Below, piece by piece: positions 27,679 through 37,045 of a stretch of 64,000 nt of DNA. Within the stretch, counting starts at the first letter, position 1. Each line of letters begins with the position of its first letter. Under the pieces are notes generated by a model. That model ran no database searches and was not told the origin of the DNA. It saw only the letters and a list, made by a program, of their open reading frames with translations. The DNA lies in the NCBI RefSeq assembly GCF_000299575.1, contig NZ_AMGO01000021.1:124001-188000 (forward strand), written 5' to 3'. Origin of the DNA: Oceaniovalibus guishaninsula JLT2003 (lineage in GTDB: Bacteria > Pseudomonadota > Alphaproteobacteria > Rhodobacterales > Rhodobacteraceae). The position numbers and the translations under genes are program-made.

Positions 27679-28892
27679 CCGACGGGCTCGCCCAGTGTCC
27701 TGTCGCTCTGCGTTTTGCCGCGGCCGGGCCGCCCCACGGCCTGCAAATGCGCGATCCGGCGATCGAACTCGCGCTCGAACGAATGGGCAGCGGCGAAATC
27801 GCGCGCGGCCGTGCAGCATGCCGCCAGCCGAGCGCGGTCGGTCGCGGCCTCGGCCAGCGCCTCCGCCAGCGCCTCCGGTTTGCCCAGGGGCGCGGTCCAT
27901 CCCGCCCCCGAAACCTCGCACAGGGCCGCCCACATGCGGTTCGCATATCCGACCACGGCTAGCCCGCAGCCCATATTCTCAAGATATGTGCAGGACGGGT
28001 CCGATTGCCGGTGGCAGCTCAGATAGATATCCGCCCGCGTCCGCGCGAACGGCATAAGCTCGGTCCTGAAATCCACCGGCCCGTTCAGCCTGACCTTGCC
28101 CTGCAATCCATGCGCGGCGATCCCGGCGGCGATCTCGGCCTCCAGGCTGCCGGTGCCGAAGATATCCAGCTCGAACGCGATGCCCCTGGCCGTCAGCCGC
28201 CGCGCGATGGGGATCAGATCCTGCGACCCCTTCAGCGGCTCCAGCCGCCCCGAATGCATCAGCCGCAGCGGCGCACCCGTGGCCAGCCGCCCCGACCGCG
28301 CGGCCATGTCCGCATCGGTCGCCAGCAGGTCTTCCGAAACGCGGCTGTCGTAGAACATCATCGTGTCCGGGTTCATCGGACTGTAGGCGGCGAAGGCCGG
28401 ATGGCCGTTGGCCTGGATCCCGCCCGCCGCCTGGAAAGCCTGCCGCCGCCGCCGCCGGCCGCTCTGGATACTGGCCAGCGCCCGCGCCCGCCTCGGCCAG
28501 CTTCGCGTCCGGTCCAGCATGACCATCTGCCGCCGGGTCTCGTCGATATTCTCGATCACGAAGACCAGCGCCTGCCCGGTCCGGCGGCAGGTTTCGGCCA
28601 GATGCAGATGCGCTTGCCCGTCGCCCCCGCACAGGATGGTGTCGTAACCCGCGATCTCCCTGGGGCCGAGGGCACGGCCCTCCGGCAGAAGTTCGACCTT
28701 GAACGGAAGCTCGGCCGGGTCGTAATACTGCCCGAATGCGAACGTCCCTGTCCGTTCGTGCAGCAGACACCCGACCGGCCCCGGCCATCTGTCGCTGTAA
28801 AACCGCATCCCTTCGACGAATTTCTTGTCGAGAAACAGCTTTCCGTCCCTGGATGCGGCCAGCGTGGGCGAAATCACCAGAAGTCTGGACAT
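27675..28892 (-). CDS. GT4-like glycosyltransferase
   Basis: Retaining GT-B glycosyltransferase, 405 residues. The C-terminal half shows the GT4 pattern: LMHSGRLEPLKGSQDLI near residue 210 (start of the nucleotide-sugar domain), FDIFGTGSLE-type segment near 245, and an SDPSCTYLENMGCGLAVVGYANR segment near 305, equivalent to the E-x7-E region. A run of arginines (about residues 128-150) lies between the domains and may help membrane contact. The pyruvyl transferase gene overlaps its end. Donor and acceptor are unknown; surface polysaccharide assembly is inferred from context. Confidence 0.85.
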   Translation of the reverse strand: MSRLLVISPTLAASRDGKLFLDKKFVEGMRFYSDRWPGPVGCLLHERTGTFAFGQYYDPAELPFKVELLPEGRALGPREIAGYDTILCGGDGQAHLHLAETCRRTGQALVFVIENIDETRRQMVMLDRTRSWPRRARALASIQSGRRRRRQAFQAAGGIQANGHPAFAAYSPMNPDTMMFYDSRVSEDLLATDADMAARSGRLATGAPLRLMHSGRLEPLKGSQDLIPIARRLTARGIAFELDIFGTGSLEAEIAAGIAAHGLQGKVRLNGPVDFRTELMPFARTRADIYLSCHRQSDPSCTYLENMGCGLAVVGYANRMWAALCEVSGAGWTAPLGKPEALAEALAEAATDRARLAACCTAARDFAAAHSFEREFDRRIAHLQAVGRPGRGKTQSDRTLGEPVG

Positions 28893-29036
28893 CTATCCCA
28901 TCCCGATCCCGCACCTGCGCCAGCCACGCCTGCACGGGTCGCGCAAACCACCGGGCAAGTCCCCGATACCGGTCGGATACGCCATATCAAGGACTTGGCC
29001 AAGGCCATCCGTCACCCTGCGGAAAATTCGCAACGA

Positions 29037-29122
29037 TGGTGCGGGCGGCCGGATTCGAACCGGCACGGGCTTTCGCCCCAGGCAGTTTAAGTGCCATGTG
29101 TCTACCGTTCCACCACGCCCGC
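29037..29122 (-). tRNA. tRNA-Leu (anticodon UAA)
   Basis: Reading the minus strand, a 7-bp acceptor stem GCGGGCG / CGCCCGC is closed by discriminator A and an encoded CCA. The anticodon loop CTTAAAC flanked by GGCA/TGCC gives anticodon UAA. A long variable arm (GGGGCGAAAGCCC) marks a class II tRNA, and the T-loop GGTTCGAATCC is intact. Total length 86. No integrase gene or duplicate 3' end was seen near it. Confidence 0.95.
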
Positions 29123-29236
29123 GGCGGCGCGCCGTCCTAGCCGACCTTGCGCTGCGTGTCGATCACCCATGCGCGGGGGTTGCCCCGGCGCGCGGCGGCG
29201 GGAATAATGCCCCGAAGCCCGCCGCAAGGAGACCCC

Positions 29237-30646
29237 ATGATCGTCCCCGTCCTTCTGTCCGGCGGCTCGGGCACGCGGCTATGGCCGCTGTCGCGCAAAT
29301 CCTATCCCAAGCAATTCGCCAGACTGACCGGCGAGGGGACGCTGTTCCAGGCATCCGTGACGCGGCTTACCGGACCAGCCTTCGCGCCGCCTATCATCGT
29401 CACCGGGTCCGACTTCCGCTTCATCGTCACCGAACAATTGGCCGATGCCGGCATCGACCCCGGCGCCATCCTGATCGAGCCCGAGGCGCGCAACACTGCC
29501 CCCGCCGTTCTGGCCGCCGCCCTCTGGCTGGAAAAGACGCAACCGGGCGCGCTGATGCTGGTGGCGCCGTCCGATCACGTCATCGCCGATGCCGACGCCT
29601 TCTGCCGCGCGGTCGAGGCGGGCATTCCTGCTGCCCGCGAAGGCCGCCTGGTCACTCTGGGCATCACGCCGGACCGCCCCGAAACGGGCTATGGCTATCT
29701 CGAACTCGACGGCCAGCCCGGCAACGGCCCCGTGCCGCTGCGCCGTTTCGTCGAAAAGCCCGACCTCGACACCGCACGCGCGATGCTCGACGCCGGCACC
29801 TATCTCTGGAACGCCGGCATCTTCCTGTTCCGCGCCGACGCCATCGTCGCCGCCTTCCGCGAACACGCGCCCGCCCTGATCGACCCCGTAACGCAGGCGG
29901 TCGAACGCGCGCGCCCCGATCTGGGCTTCCTGCGCCTCGACGTCGATACGTGGAAAGAGGCCGAGGATATCTCGATCGACTTCGCGGTGATGGAAAAGGC
30001 CGCCAACCTCTCCGTCGTCCCCTTCCCCGGCGGCTGGTCGGATCTGGGCGGCTGGGACGCCGTCTGGCGCGAGATGGATCGCGACGGCACCGGCACCGCG
30101 GTCTCGGGCCACGCCACCGCCATCGACTGCACCGACACCCTGCTGCGCAGCGAGGATTCGCGCCTGGAACTGGTCGGGATCGGCCTGACCGACGTGATCG
30201 CCGTGGCCATGCCCGACGCCGTGCTGGTCGCCCACGCCTCGCGCGCGCAGGACGTCAAGAACGCCGTCACCGCGCTGAAAGGCAAGGCCGCCAAGCAGGC
30301 GACGGCCTTTCCGGTCGATCACCGGCCCTGGGGCTGGTTCGAAAGCCTGGTCATCTCCGACCGCTTCCAGGTCAAGCGCATCGTCGTGCATCCGGGGGCC
30401 GCGCTGTCGCTGCAATCGCATCACCACAGGTCGGAACATTGGATCGTGGTGCGCGGCACCGCCCGCGTCACCGTCAACGACGATGTCGCCCTGCTGACCG
30501 AGAACCAATCGATCTATATCCCCCTGGGCGCGGTGCACCGGATGGAAAACCCCGGCAAGGTCGATATGGTCCTGATCGAGGTCCAGACAGGCCCCTACCT
30601 GGGCGAGGACGACATCGTGCGCTACGAAGACATCTATGCCCGCTGA
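29237..30646 (+). CDS. manC: mannose-1-phosphate guanylyltransferase / mannose-6-phosphate isomerase
   Basis: Bifunctional type II enzyme making GDP-mannose and interconverting mannose-6-P and fructose-6-P, for surface polysaccharides. The 469-residue protein has the nucleotidyltransferase domain (1-about 340) with LSGGSGTRLWPLSRKSYPKQF near the N-terminus and FVEKP (about 171-175) for metal and substrate binding. A cupin isomerase domain follows (about 345-465), with QSHHHRSEHWIVVRGTA holding the metal histidines. AAGGAG precedes ATG 29237. Phosphomannomutase, the partner step, is encoded at 44269. Confidence 0.96.
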   Translation: MIVPVLLSGGSGTRLWPLSRKSYPKQFARLTGEGTLFQASVTRLTGPAFAPPIIVTGSDFRFIVTEQLADAGIDPGAILIEPEARNTAPAVLAAALWLEKTQPGALMLVAPSDHVIADADAFCRAVEAGIPAAREGRLVTLGITPDRPETGYGYLELDGQPGNGPVPLRRFVEKPDLDTARAMLDAGTYLWNAGIFLFRADAIVAAFREHAPALIDPVTQAVERARPDLGFLRLDVDTWKEAEDISIDFAVMEKAANLSVVPFPGGWSDLGGWDAVWREMDRDGTGTAVSGHATAIDCTDTLLRSEDSRLELVGIGLTDVIAVAMPDAVLVAHASRAQDVKNAVTALKGKAAKQATAFPVDHRPWGWFESLVISDRFQVKRIVVHPGAALSLQSHHHRSEHWIVVRGTARVTVNDDVALLTENQSIYIPLGAVHRMENPGKVDMVLIEVQTGPYLGEDDIVRYEDIYAR

Positions 30647-30652
30647 CGGCCC

Positions 30653-31846
30653 TCAATCGGGCGCGGTCAGGCAGTAGAACGCCAGCGACGAATAGATGAA
30701 CCGCGTGCTCGCGATCGGGGTCGAAGGGCGCAGCGCCATGATCAGCAGCCCGTCCTTGGGCACGTCATAGCCGATGGCCAGATCGACGACATACATCGCC
30801 GTGCCGGGAATCGGCACGCCGTCGCGCGACAGGATCTCGGTGCGCGCGTAATCGTTGCCCCAGAAATCGCCGTTCGCCCCGGTCTGGTGATAGACCCGCA
30901 CGTCGAAGGCCGACAGATCGGGCTGGTTCGCCCGCATCACCCCGCGCAGCGCCACGATCCGCGATCCCCTGCGCACGAACGGTCCCAGATCGACGAAGCG
31001 CGATGTGGGCTCGCCCGTCTTGGGGCCGTAATTCTGGTTATAGGTCTCGGCCCCGTGGCCCGAATTGTCCGAGAGGCCCGCCCATTGCCCGTTGGCCGCG
31101 CATTGCCACTTGCCGGGAATATGCAGCACCTGCGACACCCGCGCGCCCGATGGAAACCGCGCCGCACCGGACGCGCGGTCGATCCGCAGGCTTTCGCGAT
31201 AGGTGCCGGAATCGTCGGCGACCTTGATGCCGAAATCGTCCCGCCCCAGCAGCCCCATCAGCGCGCGCGGCGCATAGGCGGTCTTGAACGTCAGCGACGC
31301 GTCGTCGCCCGCGGCGGCCTTGTTCACCGCGATGTCGAATCCGCCATCGGATGTCAGCAGCGCGTTGGTGCCGTGAACCGCCAGCCGGTTCGTCGCGTCC
31401 CAGGCCGTGCCGATCCCCAGCCCCGGCACGTTCTGCAAATCGAGCGCGCCACCCGCGCCGCCCCCGCCCGCGCCGCCGCCCGTGCCCCCGTTCCCCGCAT
31501 CGCCCATCGCCAGCACCTCCCACACGCCGTTCTTGCGCACCCGCAATTGCGCGCCTTCGGTATCCCAGCCGATCCAGCCGTCGGCGGGCGCGATGAACCG
31601 CCAGCCGTTCGGCCCCCATGTCGCCAGCCTGCCGCCCTGCCCGGCCCATTCCGCCGAAGGGGCCGCGCCCAGAGCATAGGTCGCGCCCGGCAGCGGATCC
31701 GCGGGCGGGGCCGCAAGGTCGAAACCCGCGATGCTCAGTTGCACCACGGTATCCAGCGCCAGCACCGCCTCGTTATGGGTGACGTGCTTTTGCGCCTGCG
31801 ACGGCTGAATCAGCGGCAGGTCGAGCCGGGGCGAGGTGTCGGTCAT
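30653..31846 (-). CDS. DUF2793-domain phage/GTA-fibre-like protein
   Basis: 397-residue protein with an N-terminal DUF2793 domain (about 5-110: a PLIQPSQAQKHVTHNEAV segment, then a WGWIGWDTE-like beta region). A flexible glycine-rich linker (about 115-134) joins it to a beta-rich C-terminal region of about 260 residues, containing WQCAANGQWAGL and ending in FIYSSLAFYCLTAPD. DUF2793 occurs in phage and gene-transfer-agent tail or head-fibre proteins. There is no signal peptide. The start is ATG 31846; the frame stays open to 31978. No capsid, terminase or tail gene is adjacent. Its site within polysaccharide genes suggests a glycan-binding fibre, which is inference. Confidence 0.75.
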   Translation of the reverse strand: MTDTSPRLDLPLIQPSQAQKHVTHNEAVLALDTVVQLSIAGFDLAAPPADPLPGATYALGAAPSAEWAGQGGRLATWGPNGWRFIAPADGWIGWDTEGAQLRVRKNGVWEVLAMGDAGNGGTGGGAGGGGAGGALDLQNVPGLGIGTAWDATNRLAVHGTNALLTSDGGFDIAVNKAAAGDDASLTFKTAYAPRALMGLLGRDDFGIKVADDSGTYRESLRIDRASGAARFPSGARVSQVLHIPGKWQCAANGQWAGLSDNSGHGAETYNQNYGPKTGEPTSRFVDLGPFVRRGSRIVALRGVMRANQPDLSAFDVRVYHQTGANGDFWGNDYARTEILSRDGVPIPGTAMYVVDLAIGYDVPKDGLLIMALRPSTPIASTRFIYSSLAFYCLTAPD

Positions 31847-31998
31847 GGGGCGCGCTCCTGTTGGATGGATCGTGCGGCGTTCTACGCGGCGATGATGACC
31901 GAACCCCTGCACCGCCGCGCGTTGCGGCGCGCCTTCGCGCAACGCCCTTGCCCTCGGGGCCGCGATCTGGTCAGGCATCCCCGTTAACGGAGGGCGGC

Positions 31999-33009
31999 AT
32001 GAACAACATCGCAGGCAGGCTGACGGCCATCGTCGTCACCCACGAACGGCTGGACCAGCTGCGCGTCACGCTCGAAAGCCTGCTGGCCGCGCCCGCCGAC
32101 CTGCTACAGGCGGTGGTGGTGGTCGATAACGCGTCGCAGGACGGCACCCCCGCCTGGCTGGCCGCGCAGGACGATCCACGCCTGATCGTGCATCGCTGCG
32201 ACCGCAATGTCGGCGGCGCCGGCGGGTTCGAGGCCGGCATGCGTCTGGTCGTCGCCCGGCTCGATCCCGACTGGATCGTGGTGATGGACGATGACGGCCG
32301 CCCCGCGCCCGGCGCCATCGCCGCTTTCCATGCCGCGCCGCGCGATGCCCGCACCGCCTATGCTGCCGCCGTGCGCTATCCGGGCGGCGCGATCTGCGAA
32401 ATGAACCGCCCCGGCCTCAACCCGTTCCGCCGCCCGGCGGCCCTGCTGCGCGCGTTGGCGGGGCGGGGGCGCGACGGCTATCACCTCGATCCGCGCGCCT
32501 ACGACACCGACCGTCTGCACGACATCGACATGGCGTCTTTCGTCGGTCTCTTCGTGCCGCGCGCCGCCATCGAACGCTGCGGCTATCCGCAGGGCGGGCT
32601 GTTCCTTTACGGCGACGACGTGATCTATTCGCTGGGCCTGCGCCGCGCGGGCTTCCGCATCGCCTTCGATCCGGGCCTGCACTTCCAGCACGACTGCACC
32701 ACCTTCGCCGCATCGGACGGCAAGGCGCGGGTCTATCGTCCGCTCTGGAAGGTCTATTACACCTATCGCAACGGCCTGATCATGTATCGCGCCGCCGCCG
32801 GGCCGCTTTTCTGGGGCCTGCTGCCGGTCGTCGCGTTCAAATGGCGCCGCGCCGCCGCCCGCTACGGCGCCGACGCGCCCGCCTATCTGCGGCTGCTGCA
32901 CCGCGCCCTGCGCGACGGCGTCGCCCGCCGCACCGACATGACCCTGGCCGAGGTGCGGGCGCTTGCCGACGCGCCTCAGCGCCAGAAAAGCCCGCCCAGC
33001 ACGTCCTGA
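31999..33009 (+). CDS. GT2-family glycosyltransferase (GlfT1/rhamnosyltransferase-like)
   Basis: Inverting GT-A transferase, 336 residues. The fold starts TAIVVTHERLDQL (about 9-21), followed by VVVDNASQDGT, a RNVGGAGGFEAGM segment (about 69-81) typical of galactofuranosyl and rhamnosyl transferases, and the metal-binding VMDDDG (95-100). A catalytic-region segment LFLYGDDVIYSLGLRRAG lies near 205. AGGG precedes ATG 31999. The last 55 codons lie in copy 1 of a 187-bp tandem duplication; a second copy of this tail follows the stop. Ancestrally it probably overlapped the convergent PBP gene. Confidence 0.85.
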   Translation: MNNIAGRLTAIVVTHERLDQLRVTLESLLAAPADLLQAVVVVDNASQDGTPAWLAAQDDPRLIVHRCDRNVGGAGGFEAGMRLVVARLDPDWIVVMDDDGRPAPGAIAAFHAAPRDARTAYAAAVRYPGGAICEMNRPGLNPFRRPAALLRALAGRGRDGYHLDPRAYDTDRLHDIDMASFVGLFVPRAAIERCGYPQGGLFLYGDDVIYSLGLRRAGFRIAFDPGLHFQHDCTTFAASDGKARVYRPLWKVYYTYRNGLIMYRAAAGPLFWGLLPVVAFKWRRAAARYGADAPAYLRLLHRALRDGVARRTDMTLAEVRALADAPQRQKSPPSTS

Positions 33010-33029
33010 AGCAGCCTCTCGGCCGCGTC
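32843..33029. repeat. 187-bp tandem direct repeat, copy 1
   Basis: First copy of an imperfect tandem duplication with period 187 bp; the second copy abuts it with no spacer. Four mismatches were found between copies. It holds the true 3' end of the GT2 gene on the plus strand and, on the minus strand, a duplicate of the C-terminal codons of the penicillin-binding protein gene. Confidence 0.93.
32976..33029 (-). pseudogene. duplicated 3' fragment of the PBP1A gene
   Basis: Minus-strand copy of the last 17 codons plus stop of the penicillin-binding protein gene, carried in repeat copy 1. It reads DAAERLLQDVLGGLFWR then stop, versus GLFGR in the intact gene. It has no start or expression signal of its own and is a by-product of the 187-bp duplication. 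Confidence 0.85.
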
Positions 33030-33196
33030 GGCGCCGCGCCGCCGCGCGCTACGGCGCCGACGCGCCCGCTTATCTGCGGCTGCTGCACCGCGCCCTGCGC
33101 GACGGCGTCGCCCGCCGCACCGACATGACGCTGGCCGAGGTGCGGGCGCTTGCCGACGCGCCTCAGCGCCCGAAAAGCCCGCCCAGCACGTCCTGA
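33030..33196 (+). pseudogene. duplicated 3' fragment of the GT2 gene
   Basis: Plus-strand copy of about the last 55 codons of the glycosyltransferase gene at 31999, still open to an in-frame stop at 33196 (ending RPKSPPSTS, versus RQKSPPSTS in the intact gene). It overlaps the PBP1A 3' end by 34 bases, which shows how the two genes met before the duplication. It is not expected to be translated. Confidence 0.85.
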
Positions 33197-33216
33197 AGCA
33201 GCCTCTCGGCCGCGTC
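33030..33216. repeat. 187-bp tandem direct repeat, copy 2
   Basis: Second copy of the tandem duplication. It contains the true 3' end of the penicillin-binding protein gene (minus strand, stop at 33163) and a vestigial copy of the GT2 3' end on the plus strand. The boundary GGCGCC is shared with copy 1, and the identity stops at 33216-33218. Confidence 0.93.
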
Positions 33217-35352
33217 GGGGAACGATTCGCCGCGCGCCGGCACACCGCCCGACTGCGCCACCGCCCCCCCGCCGCCATAGACGGGGGCCGCCGCATAGGG
33301 CTGCGCGTGTTGCATGGCGGGCGCGCGCGGGCCCGCCATCGGCAGCGGCCGCGCCGGCAGCCCCTCGCTGATGCGCGACATCGCTTCTTGCCAGATCTCC
33401 GCCGGCAGGCCGCCGCCCGTCACGCCCTTCAGCGGCGTGTTGTCGTCATAGCCCATCCACACCCCCGCCACGTAATCGGCGGTGAACCCCACGAACCACG
33501 CATCCCGCGACGCCTGCGTCGTGCCGGTCTTGCCCGCCGCCTCGCGTCCCGGTAGCCGCGCGCGCTGCCCGGTTCCCGCCTCGATCACCCGGCTCATCAT
33601 CCAGGTCAGCTGCTGCGCCGCGTCCTGCGAGATCACCCGCTCGCCCAGGCCCCCCGTCTGGCCGATCAGCGGCGTGTCGTTGCCCTTCAGCCGCAGCTCG
33701 ACCAGGCCGTAGGGCTCGACCGACGATCCGCCGTTCAGGATCCCCGCATAGGCGCCCGTCATCTCCAGCAGCGTCGATTCGGACGCGCCCAGCGCCAGGG
33801 CAGGCCCCGCCGCCAGATCCGAATCGATCCCGAAATCCGACGCCACCTTGCGCACGTTCTCGCGGCCCACCGCTTCGGACACGCGCACGGCGGCGGTGTT
33901 GATGCTGTGCTCCAGCGCCTCGGTCAGCGTGATCTCGCCGCGGTATTCGCCGGTATAGTTGCGCGGCGACCACGGGCCCGATCCGGGGATGTTCAGCGTC
34001 AGCGGCGCGTCCATCACCCGGTCGTTGGGGCTATAGCCCAGCTCCAGCGCCGCGGCATAGACGAAGGGCTTGAACGCCGATCCGGTCTGCCGCTTGGCCA
34101 TGATGGCGCGGTTGAACTGCCCCGCCACGCCCTTGAACTTGCGCCCCCCCACCATCGCGCGCACCGCGCCGTCGGCGCTCATCACCACGATGGCGGCCTG
34201 CGCCTTGCTGCCCTCGCGCACCTTGGCGTCGAAGATGTAGTCCAGCGCGCTTTCCGCCGCCCGCTGGATGCGCGGATCGAAGGTGGTCCGCAGGATCACG
34301 TCCTCGGTGGTCTTGCGCGTCAGGAAATCGGGCGCGTCCGTCATCACCCAGTCGGCGAAATAGCCGCCCGCCCGCGCCTCGGCCGCCGCCGAAAGCTCAG
34401 CCGGATGCGCGCGCGCCTCGCGCACCTCCTCGGGGGTCAGATAGCCCTCGCGCTCCATCAGGCCGATGATCACCGATGCGCGGTCCTGGCTGCGTTGCAG
34501 ATCGTTGGTCGGCGCATAGCGCGTGGGCGCCACCAGCAGCCCGGCCAGCATCGCGCCCTCGGCCGGCGTGACCTGGTTGGCGGACTTGCCGAAATAGCGC
34601 TGCGCCGCCGCCTCGAACCCGCGCGATCCGGCCCCAAGGAACGCCCGGTTCAGATAGATCGTCAGGATCTCGTTCTTGGAATACTTGGCTTCCATCGCCA
34701 TCGCATAGACGGCTTCCTTGACCTTGCGCCAAAGCGATCCCTCGCGGCAATCGGCCTCGTATTCCGCTTCGGTCTCCCAGACCGCCGGATCGTAGGGCAC
34801 GCCGAGGCACAGCAGCTTGGCGGTCTGCTGGGTGATCGTCGATCCGCCGTTGCCCGACAGCGGCCCGCGCCCTTCGCGCAGGTTGATCGCCACCGCGCTG
34901 GCCACGCCGCGCGGCGACACGCCGAAATGGCGATAGAACCGGCGATCCTCGGTGGCGATGACGGCATTGCGCAGGTTGGGCGAAATGGTCGCGGCGTCGA
35001 TCTGGCCGCCGAACTGTTCGCCGCGCCAGGCGAAGATCGCGCCGTCGCGGTCCAGCATCGTCACCGATCCGCGCGCCCGCCCGTCCAGCAATTCCTCGAC
35101 CGGGGGCAGCGTCGTATAGAAATAATAGACCGCGACCCCCAGGATCAGCGCCAGCACCGCCGCCCCGCGCACCGCCAGCCCGCCCACCAGCCGGAACGCC
35201 CAGCGGATCACCGCGCCGATCCATGCCAGCGGCCCGCGCCGCCGCCCGCCGCGCCGCACCGCCGGCCTGCGGCGGGGGGCGGGTCTGGCCGGGGCCTTGC
35301 GCGTGCGTTTCGGCGCCACGAGGGGCGATCTGCCTTTGCCGGAGGTGGCCAT
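33163..35352 (-). CDS. mrcA: bifunctional penicillin-binding protein 1A
   Basis: Class A PBP that polymerises and cross-links peptidoglycan at the cytoplasmic membrane. The 729-residue protein has a basic Arg/Pro-rich cytoplasmic tail (1-45) and one membrane anchor (about 58-80). The GT51 transglycosylase domain follows, with catalytic Glu135 in ATEDRRFYRHFG and GGSTITQQ at 169-176. The transpeptidase domain has Ser425/Lys428 (TGSAFKPF), SxN at 483-485 and KTG at 608-610. A low-complexity Pro/Gly tail (665-710) precedes a conserved-looking C-terminal helix. The start is ATG 35352. Its end lies in repeat copy 2 and would overlap the GT2 gene but for the duplication. Confidence 0.95.
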   Translation of the reverse strand: MATSGKGRSPLVAPKRTRKAPARPAPRRRPAVRRGGRRRGPLAWIGAVIRWAFRLVGGLAVRGAAVLALILGVAVYYFYTTLPPVEELLDGRARGSVTMLDRDGAIFAWRGEQFGGQIDAATISPNLRNAVIATEDRRFYRHFGVSPRGVASAVAINLREGRGPLSGNGGSTITQQTAKLLCLGVPYDPAVWETEAEYEADCREGSLWRKVKEAVYAMAMEAKYSKNEILTIYLNRAFLGAGSRGFEAAAQRYFGKSANQVTPAEGAMLAGLLVAPTRYAPTNDLQRSQDRASVIIGLMEREGYLTPEEVREARAHPAELSAAAEARAGGYFADWVMTDAPDFLTRKTTEDVILRTTFDPRIQRAAESALDYIFDAKVREGSKAQAAIVVMSADGAVRAMVGGRKFKGVAGQFNRAIMAKRQTGSAFKPFVYAAALELGYSPNDRVMDAPLTLNIPGSGPWSPRNYTGEYRGEITLTEALEHSINTAAVRVSEAVGRENVRKVASDFGIDSDLAAGPALALGASESTLLEMTGAYAGILNGGSSVEPYGLVELRLKGNDTPLIGQTGGLGERVISQDAAQQLTWMMSRVIEAGTGQRARLPGREAAGKTGTTQASRDAWFVGFTADYVAGVWMGYDDNTPLKGVTGGGLPAEIWQEAMSRISEGLPARPLPMAGPRAPAMQHAQPYAAAPVYGGGGAVAQSGGVPARGESFPDAAERLLQDVLGGLFGR

Positions 35353-35566
35353 CTGCGGGACCTTGCCTGATCTGCTCTCGGCGACCCTACACCGAACCCG
35401 CGCGATATAGAAACGCCGTTCGGAACCGCAAGCGATTCGTCCCTGCCCAAAAACGCGTCGATTTGCCCGAAATGCAGGCAGGACCGTCTGAAATTCGCCG
35501 CAGCGCAGCGCGATCAGCGACCGCAGCCTTGCGCGGGATGGCCCGCTGCCGGTCCGCTGCGACGGT

Positions 35567-35583
35567 CCGGCACCGCTTGCCGG
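35567..35583. promoter_or_regulatory. inverted repeat upstream of amtB
   Basis: Perfect 6-bp arms CCGGCA / TGCCGG around a 5-base loop, ending 26 bases before the amtB ATG. It could be an operator, or an mRNA hairpin in the leader. No regulator is assigned. It is not a correct sigma-54 promoter (spacing is wrong). Confidence 0.25.
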
Positions 35584-35608
35584 CATCACGCCAAAGGGAA
35601 TATTGAGA

Positions 35609-36922
<1,314 letters not shown>

Positions 36923-36930
36923 CGCGGGGG

Positions 36931-36970
36931 TCCGACGGAACTCCGACGCGACTCTTACGCGATTATCATG
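36931..36970 (+). promoter_or_regulatory. 11-bp-phased TCnnACG direct repeats upstream of SDR gene
   Basis: Three heptamers TCCGACG, TCCGACG and TCTTACG start at 36931, 36942 and 36953, exactly 11 bases apart. A fourth, degenerate unit TATCATG follows at 36964. The array lies between amtB and the SDR gene, 75 bases before the SDR start. The spacing of about one helical turn suits tandem binding of an OmpR/PhoB-family response regulator. The same arrangement precedes ugd. Confidence 0.5.
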
Positions 36971-37045
36971 GCCGGCGGGGCATCCCCGCTGGCCAAAGCG
37001 CCCCGTTCCGTCCTAGCCTCGCCCGGCGGATTGCAGGAGGGGCCG

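Noticed and set aside
26629-31846. Genomic island integrated at tRNA-Leu
   Set aside because: No integrase, transposase or duplicated tRNA 3' end was seen, and base composition does not change across the tRNA.
32843-33216. The 187-bp tandem repeat as an assembly artefact
   Set aside because: Four differences between copies, three of them informative in the coding frames, argue for a real, aged duplication; read coverage should still be checked.
35569-35580. Sigma-54 promoter candidate (GGCACCGCTTGC) before amtB
   Set aside because: GG and GC are separated by 8 bases rather than the required 10.
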